Shown here: piece by piece, positions 5,451-9,879 of the stretch
How the letters are laid out: each line of letters opens with the position of its first letter
Position numbering within the stretch: the stretch's first letter is position 1
NCBI GenBank assembly: GCA_029857855.1
Contig: JAOUGG010000050.1
Location: forward strand, 1 to 9,879
Direction: 5' to 3'
Origin: Acidimicrobiia bacterium
Lineage (GTDB): Bacteria; Actinomycetota; Acidimicrobiia; Acidimicrobiales; SZUA-35
Length of the DNA stretch: 9,879 bases
The notes under the pieces: generated by a model
Told to the model about the DNA's origin: nothing
Seen by the model: the letters and a program-made list of their open reading frames with translations, nothing else
Databases searched by the model: none
Made by a program: the position numbers and the translations under genes

Positions 5451-6746
5451 GTGGCCTCGATTGCCATTATTGGTACCGGTTATGTCGGACTGACCACGGG
5501 AGCATGCTTCTCGCACCTCGGTCACGACGTCGTGTGTGCCGACATCGATGAAGCTAAAGTCGCCGGCCTCAGTGCGGGCAAGATACCGATTGTCGAAAAG
5601 GGTCTCGACCGGCTTGTCGACGAGGGGCTCCGATCCGGGAAGCTCCGGTTCGTCGTCGGTGCGGCGGAGGCGTCGAAGGACGCCGAGTTCCACTATCTGT
5701 GCGTGCCCACCCCACAGGCGGAGGACGGGTCGGCCGACCTGTCCTACCTCGAGACCGCGGCGGCCCAGATCGGTCCGGTGCTGCCTCACGGCAGCGTCGT
5801 GGTCAACAAGTCCACCGTACCGGTCGGATCGACCCGTGTCGTGGCCAAGGTCCTCGGCCGCTCCGATGTCGCCGTGGTCTCCAATCCGGAGTTCCTCCGC
5901 GAGGGCACGGCCGTCAACGATTTCCTGCAGCCCGACCGTGTGGTCATCGGCTCCCAGGACCAGGAGGCCGCCATCCGGGTCGCCGCCCTGTATTCGCGGA
6001 TCGCAGCACCGATCATGGTCACCGACCCCGTCTCGGCCGAAACCATCAAGTACGCGTCCAACGCCTTCCTGGCGTCGAAACTGTCGTTTGTGAACGCCAT
6101 CGCAACGCTGTGCGAGGCCGTCGGCGCCGATGTCAACGACGTCGTGCTCGGTATGGGCTACGACCGCCGAATCGGCCGGGAGTTCCTGCGTCCCGGGCCG
6201 GGTTGGGGCGGCAGCTGCTTCCCAAAGGACACCAAGGCGCTGGCTCGCATCGCCGAGAACGCCGGCTACCACTTCCACTTCCTCGACGAGGTCCTGCGGG
6301 TCAACGAGGACCAGTTCGATCGCACCGCACAAAAGCTGATCGACGCCGTCCCGGCGGAGTTGGCCGACCGTCACATCGCCGCGCTCGGTCTCACCTTCAA
6401 GGCCGGCACCGACGATCTGCGCGATTCGCCGGCCATCGAGGTCCTGCAGCGGGTGACCGCAGCGGGGATCAAGGTCAAGGCCTACGATCCGGCGGTCGCC
6501 ATCCAGCAGAATCGGCTCGCGGAGATGTACCCCGACCTCGACATCGAGGTCGTGTCGGATCCCTATGCCGCGGCGGAGGACGCCGCCGCGCTGACCATCC
6601 TCACCGAGTGGGACGAGTTCACCTGGCTCGACTTCGACAAGCTGGCCGAGATCATGGTCGGCAACAACATCGTGGATGCCCGCAATCTGCTGGATCCGAC
6701 GATTCCGCGCCGCCGGGGTTTCAACTATCGAGGTGTGGGTCGCTGA
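5451..6746 (+). CDS. UDP-glucose 6-dehydrogenase (EC 1.1.1.22)
   Basis: A 431-residue cytoplasmic enzyme oxidising UDP-glucose to UDP-glucuronate with two NAD+. The N-terminal Rossmann domain opens with [14 protein letters not shown] (4-17), with the acidic Asp31-Asp33 after the second strand. Other hallmarks are LCVPTP (83-88), [11 protein letters not shown] (119-129), [10 protein letters not shown] (145-154), [19 protein letters not shown] (197-215), and the catalytic cysteine in [10 protein letters not shown] (251-260, Cys256). The C-terminal UDP-binding domain has [17 protein letters not shown] and the usual ending [11 protein letters not shown]. Length is standard. The GTG start is fixed by GGAGGA. 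It is followed after one base by the decarboxylase gene, so both are made together. Some family members act on UDP-GlcNAc or GDP-mannose; the immediate UDP-glucuronate decarboxylase partner argues for UDP-glucose. Confidence 0.95.
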   Translation: MASIAIIGTGYVGLTTGACFSHLGHDVVCADIDEAKVAGLSAGKIPIVEKGLDRLVDEGLRSGKLRFVVGAAEASKDAEFHYLCVPTPQAEDGSADLSYLETAAAQIGPVLPHGSVVVNKSTVPVGSTRVVAKVLGRSDVAVVSNPEFLREGTAVNDFLQPDRVVIGSQDQEAAIRVAALYSRIAAPIMVTDPVSAETIKYASNAFLASKLSFVNAIATLCEAVGADVNDVVLGMGYDRRIGREFLRPGPGWGGSCFPKDTKALARIAENAGYHFHFLDEVLRVNEDQFDRTAQKLIDAVPAELADRHIAALGLTFKAGTDDLRDSPAIEVLQRVTAAGIKVKAYDPAVAIQQNRLAEMYPDLDIEVVSDPYAAAEDAAALTILTEWDEFTWLDFDKLAEIMVGNNIVDARNLLDPTIPRRRGFNYRGVGR

Positions 6747-6747
6747 C

Positions 6748-7689
6748 ATGGCCAGAGTCGTGGTTTCCGGAGGCTCGGGATTTCTCGGCTCACACCTTTG
6801 TGACAGGCTGATCGAGCGGGGCGACGAGGTCGTCTGTATCGACAACCTCATCACCGGCAGCACCGACAACATCGAGCACCTGTTCGGCAACCAGCAGTTC
6901 ACCTTCGTCCTCCACGACGTCTCGCAGCATGTTTGGGTTCCCGGTCCGGTCGATCAGGTCATGCATCTCGGATCGCCGGCCTCACCAATCGACTTCACAC
7001 GGATCCCGATCCAGATCCTGAAGGTCGGCGGCAACGGCACCCACAACCTGCTCGGCCTCGCCCGCCAGAAGGAAGCCCGGTTCTTCCTGGCCTCCACCAG
7101 CGAGGTCTACGGCGACCCGTTGGTGCATCCCCAGCCCGAGTCGTACTGGGGCAACGTCAATCCCATCGGGCCCCGCGGTGTCTACGACGAGGCCAAACGC
7201 TTCGCCGAAGCCATGACCATGGCCTACCAGCGGGTTCACGGCATCGAGGTCCGCATCGTCAGGATCTTCAACACCTACGGTCCCCGAATGCGCCCCGACG
7301 ACGGCCGGGTGGTCTCCAATTTCATCACCCAGGCGTTGTCGAATCAGCCACTGACGGTCTACGGCGACGGCTCCCAGACCCGCAGTTTCTGCTACGTCGA
7401 CGACCAGATCCGGGGTCAGCTGGCCCTGCTCGACAGTGTGCACACCGGGCCGATCAACATCGGCAACGACGTCGAGTTCACAATGCTCGAGCTGGCCGAA
7501 GTGGTCATCGAGGTCACCAACAGCACGAGCGATGTCACGTTCGTGCCGCTGCCCCAGGACGACCCGACCAGGCGCAAACCCGATCTGACCGAGGCCACCA
7601 CCAAGTTGTCGTGGAAGCCCGAGATCGACCTCAAGACCGGTATCACCCGGACGGCCGAGTACTTCGCCGGGGTCCTCGGGTCCCGCTAG
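6748..7689 (+). CDS. UDP-glucuronate decarboxylase (UDP-xylose synthase, EC 4.1.1.35)
   Basis: A 313-residue extended short-chain dehydrogenase that converts UDP-glucuronate to UDP-xylose and CO2 through a 4-keto intermediate with bound NAD+. The glycine motif is GGSGFLGSH (8-16), followed by CIDNLITGS (30-38). The catalytic set is STSEVYGDP (116-124) with Ser118 and Glu119, and the YDEAK pair Tyr146/Lys150. The segments [18 protein letters not shown] (127-144) and [20 protein letters not shown] are diagnostic for the decarboxylase rather than for 4,6-dehydratases or 4-epimerases. RSFCYVDD and RRKPDL further support it. The ATG at 6748 is one base after the dehydrogenase stop. The two genes are consecutive pathway steps. 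UDP-apiose synthases are related, but plants are their main home, so the decarboxylase call is preferred. Confidence 0.92.
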   Translation: MARVVVSGGSGFLGSHLCDRLIERGDEVVCIDNLITGSTDNIEHLFGNQQFTFVLHDVSQHVWVPGPVDQVMHLGSPASPIDFTRIPIQILKVGGNGTHNLLGLARQKEARFFLASTSEVYGDPLVHPQPESYWGNVNPIGPRGVYDEAKRFAEAMTMAYQRVHGIEVRIVRIFNTYGPRMRPDDGRVVSNFITQALSNQPLTVYGDGSQTRSFCYVDDQIRGQLALLDSVHTGPINIGNDVEFTMLELAEVVIEVTNSTSDVTFVPLPQDDPTRRKPDLTEATTKLSWKPEIDLKTGITRTAEYFAGVLGSR

Positions 7690-7703
7690 GGAGTTTTCCT
7701 CCC
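7689..7703 (+). terminator. Weak hairpin at the end of the decarboxylase gene
   Basis: GGGAG (7689-7693) and CTCCC (7699-7703) form a 5-bp stem with loop TTTTC, overlapping the last base of the stop codon. No T-tract follows, so full termination is doubtful. The remaining bases up to 7781 show only AGGG (7773-7776) as a ribosome site for the next gene. Confidence 0.3.
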
Positions 7704-7781
7704 GCCTCCGGCACCCCTGATTGTCTTTTCTGGGCCGGATGGCGAGGGTCGACCGTGGCTCGGTGACACAATAGGGATCAG

Positions 7782-8891
7782 ATGCCGCACGTCTTGACCC
7801 TGGTCGAGCAGTTCTGGCACAAGGTTCCTGGCGGCACCGCGCAAGCGACTGAGCGAACTCTGGCCGCCCTTCTCGATCGCAACGAGTTCACCGCCACCGG
7901 TCTGGCCGCCGCCCACCGGCCTTGCGTCGATCGTCGCGACGGCGGCCAAGACGGTGCCCTTCGGGTGCCCGACGGGTGTCGACTCGTCCACCATCGCCTT
8001 CCCCGGCCCGTTCTGTACGAGTCGTGGCTCAGGCTGGGACGCCCCCGGGTCGATCGCCTGCTCGGCCCCGATTCGCTGTTCTGGGCCTCGAGTCTGATTG
8101 TGGCGCCGTGCCGGCGGCCGGTGGTCTCCACGGTGCATGACCTCGACTTTCTCGACCATCCCGAGTTCCTGACGGCCCGGGGCCGACGCTTCTTTCCCCT
8201 GATGTGGGACGTGGCCAGGCGCCGTTCGGATCACTTCGTCTGCCCGTCGGTTGCCGTTGCCGAGCAGTGTCGGGCCAGCGGCGTTCCCGATGAACTGGTC
8301 TCGGTCGTGCCCTGGGGTGTGGATCAACCCCTCGTCGCCGCCGATGACGCCAACGCTGTGCTGGCCCGGTCCGTGCCGTCGCTGCCTGCCAAGTTCGTGT
8401 TGCTGGTCGCCCCCGACAGCCCGCGCAAGAATCCCGAAGGCTGCGCCGCAGCCCTGGCGGCCACGGACTGCCCGGCGGTCATCGTCGGATCGATGCCGGA
8501 GGGGACGCACGACCCGTTCGCCACGCTCGGGTCCCCGGTCGTCCGCCTCGGCCCCGTCGATGCCCGAGTGCTCAGCGCCCTCTACCATCGGGCGACGGCC
8601 CTGCTGTTCCCGTCGCACCGGGAGGGCTACGGCCTCCCCGTCGCCGAGGCCATGGCCCACGGTCTCCCGGTCGTCACCTCCCGCGGAACCGCCACCGAGG
8701 AGGTCGCCGCCGGCGCCGCCTCGCTCATCGATCCGCTCGACCATTCGGACATCGCGGCCACCCTCGAGCAGGTCCTGAACGACGACGCCGCGCGTCGCTC
8801 GATGGTGGCCAAGGGCCTGGACCGCGCCGCCGAGTTGACCTGGGAACAGACGGCGAAGGGGTACAGCGAGATCTTCGGAATGGTGCTGTGA
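7782..8891 (+). CDS. GT4-type (GT-B fold) glycosyltransferase
   Basis: A 369-residue protein without signal peptide or transmembrane helix, probably cytoplasmic or peripheral to the membrane. The N-terminal acceptor domain has the flexible glycine loop VPGGTAQ (15-21) and STVHDLDFLDHPE (116-128), then VCPSVAVAEQ (153-162) and VPWGVD (176-181). The C-terminal donor domain has PDSPRKNPEG (211-220) with the phosphate-binding Arg/Lys and SHREGYGLPVAEAMAHG (278-294) with the EX7E pair Glu281/Glu289, the signature of GT4-like retaining enzymes. It is likely to transfer a nucleotide-activated sugar in glycan assembly; donor and acceptor cannot be read from sequence. The ATG at 7782 has AGGG 5 bases upstream. 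Its stop overlaps the start of the next glycosyltransferase by one base (TGATG). Confidence 0.9.
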   Translation: MPHVLTLVEQFWHKVPGGTAQATERTLAALLDRNEFTATGLAAAHRPCVDRRDGGQDGALRVPDGCRLVHHRLPRPVLYESWLRLGRPRVDRLLGPDSLFWASSLIVAPCRRPVVSTVHDLDFLDHPEFLTARGRRFFPLMWDVARRRSDHFVCPSVAVAEQCRASGVPDELVSVVPWGVDQPLVAADDANAVLARSVPSLPAKFVLLVAPDSPRKNPEGCAAALAATDCPAVIVGSMPEGTHDPFATLGSPVVRLGPVDARVLSALYHRATALLFPSHREGYGLPVAEAMAHGLPVVTSRGTATEEVAAGAASLIDPLDHSDIAATLEQVLNDDAARRSMVAKGLDRAAELTWEQTAKGYSEIFGMVL

Positions 8892-9879
8892 TGGGAGAGC
8901 GGTCCGCGGGACAAGGCCGAATGCCGGCGATCGGTCTGAACCTCACCTGGCTGGTCCCGGGTGTGGTCGGTGGATCCGAGGAGTACACGATCAGGCTGCT
9001 CACCGGCGTCGGTCTGCTCGCCGGCTCGAGCCACTCGCTGCGGGTCTACGGGCGCCGTGAGCTGTTCGAGCGGTACCCGGAGCTGACCAGAGGTCCGTTT
9101 GTTGCCGTTGTCATGCCCGGGCGACGTATCTCCAAGCCGCAACGGATCGCCATGGAGCGAACCTGGTTGGCTCGGGTCAGCGTTTCCGATGCGATCGTCC
9201 ACCACATGGGCGGTACCGTGCCGTTCGTCCGACGTCGCCCTTCGAGCCGCCAGCGGGTGGCGGTGACGATCCACGACCTCCAGCCGATCGACCTTGCCCA
9301 CAATTTCTCGGCGGTCAAACGAACCTGGTTGGGGCGGTTGATCCCGTTTGCCGTGGATCATGCCGATCTCGTCGTGTGCCCCAGTCGGTTCACCGCCGAA
9401 CGCATCATCGCCCGCTTCGGCGCCGACCCGTCGAGACTTCGAGTGGTGCAGCAGGGTTACCACATCGACCCGCAGGCCGATTGGGCCGCGCCGTCACCGG
9501 ATCTCGTCGACCGGCTCGTATCGCGTCGCTTCGTGCTCTATCCGGCGATCGCCTATCGGCACAAACGGCACCGCGATCTGATCGATGCGCTCGATCGCCT
9601 TCCCGATCGCCTGGCCGACATCGACATCGTGTTCTGCGGCCGACCCGGCCCGGAGTCCGAGCGGCTGCGGGAGCAGGCGTCCGCAGTGGGGCTGACCGAC
9701 CGTGTTCATGTTCTCGGACGGGTGCCCGAGGCCGATCTTCACTGGCTCTACCATCACGCCCTGGCCCTCACGTTCCCCTCGGAGTACGAGGGTTTCGGAA
9801 ACCCGTGCCTGGAGGCGATGGCCCGCGGTTGCCCCGTGCTCGCCTCGAACGCCACGGCGTTGCCGGAGGTCCTCGAGGA
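8891..9879 (+). CDS. GT4-type glycosyltransferase (partial, C-terminus off the right edge)
   Basis: An open frame from ATG at 8891 to the window end, 329 visible residues. The start overlaps the previous stop by one base, implying coupled translation; a second in-frame ATG at 8921 begins MPAIGLNLTW and is a possible true start. Visible features are the glycine loop VVGGSEEY (25-32), VTIHDLQPID (125-134), VVCPSRFTAERI (161-172), VVQQGY (185-190), the donor-site AYRHKRHRD (221-229), LGRVPEADLHWLYHHA (275-290) and SEYEGFGNPCLEAMARG (297-313) with the EX7E pair Glu300/Glu308. Only the last 40-60 residues of a typical family member should be missing. It has the same overall plan as the preceding gene, and the two could add successive sugars of one repeat unit. 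Specificity is unknown. Confidence 0.88.
   Translation, partial: MGERSAGQGRMPAIGLNLTWLVPGVVGGSEEYTIRLLTGVGLLAGSSHSLRVYGRRELFERYPELTRGPFVAVVMPGRRISKPQRIAMERTWLARVSVSDAIVHHMGGTVPFVRRRPSSRQRVAVTIHDLQPIDLAHNFSAVKRTWLGRLIPFAVDHADLVVCPSRFTAERIIARFGADPSRLRVVQQGYHIDPQADWAAPSPDLVDRLVSRRFVLYPAIAYRHKRHRDLIDALDRLPDRLADIDIVFCGRPGPESERLREQASAVGLTDRVHVLGRVPEADLHWLYHHALALTFPSEYEGFGNPCLEAMARGCPVLASNATALPEVLE

Noticed and set aside
4950..6902. 650-codon open frame on the minus strand
   Set aside because: It lies antisense to the LCP tail, the UDP-glucose dehydrogenase and the start of the decarboxylase. All of these have intact family motifs. Its translation shows no recognisable domain and spans an intergenic gap. 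Long antisense frames are expected in GC-rich coding DNA.
7686..8744. 352-codon open frame on the minus strand
   Set aside because: Antisense to the first glycosyltransferase, whose EX7E and donor-site motifs are clear. The translation is Gly/Arg/Asp-rich without domain-like patterns.
1..9879. CRISPR arrays, insertion sequences, tRNA or rRNA genes
   Set aside because: No regularly spaced direct repeats, no transposase or terminal inverted repeats, and no cloverleaf or rRNA-like segments were seen.

Overview
The window is high-GC DNA with dense, short-spaced genes, frequent GTG starts, actinobacterial-type families (LytR-CpsA-Psr, septum-formation lipoprotein, DUF4332) and no mobile element, rRNA, tRNA or CRISPR that I could see. 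It fits a chromosomal region of a high-GC actinobacterium, possibly Acidimicrobiia. That placement is inferred from gene content and style only.

Layout. Positions 1-1039 (minus strand) hold most of a membrane-anchored protein: an Ala/Asp/Gly-rich cytoplasmic segment, one transmembrane helix, a very acidic external linker and the start of a BON-like domain. It runs off the left edge. A divergent 405-bp gap (1040-1444) contains a candidate minus-strand promoter and a bulged hairpin. On the plus strand follow a DUF4332 helix-hairpin-helix protein (1445-1864) and a probable 60-residue zinc-ribbon protein (1958-2140). Each of these two ends in a short GC hairpin.

From about 2260 to the right edge everything reads on the plus strand and is tightly packed: septum-formation-type lipoprotein (2376-2924), thiamine diphosphokinase (2930-3649), LCP-family glycopolymer ligase (3646-5304), UDP-glucose 6-dehydrogenase (5451-6746), UDP-glucuronate decarboxylase (6748-7689), and two GT4-type glycosyltransferases (7782-8891 and 8891 to the edge).

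How they work together. The dehydrogenase and decarboxylase form a two-step route UDP-glucose to UDP-glucuronate to UDP-xylose. The two glycosyltransferases are likely to use these or related sugars to build an envelope or extracellular glycan. The LCP protein upstream is the type of enzyme that attaches such glycans to peptidoglycan. The lipoprotein also belongs to the envelope. Thiamine diphosphokinase is the metabolic odd one out, yet it is translationally coupled to the LCP gene. The right edge therefore looks like the beginning of a polysaccharide biosynthesis locus. No wholly new system is evident. The least-explained pieces are the acidic/BON membrane protein, the small zinc ribbon, and two inverted-repeat structures in intergenic DNA.
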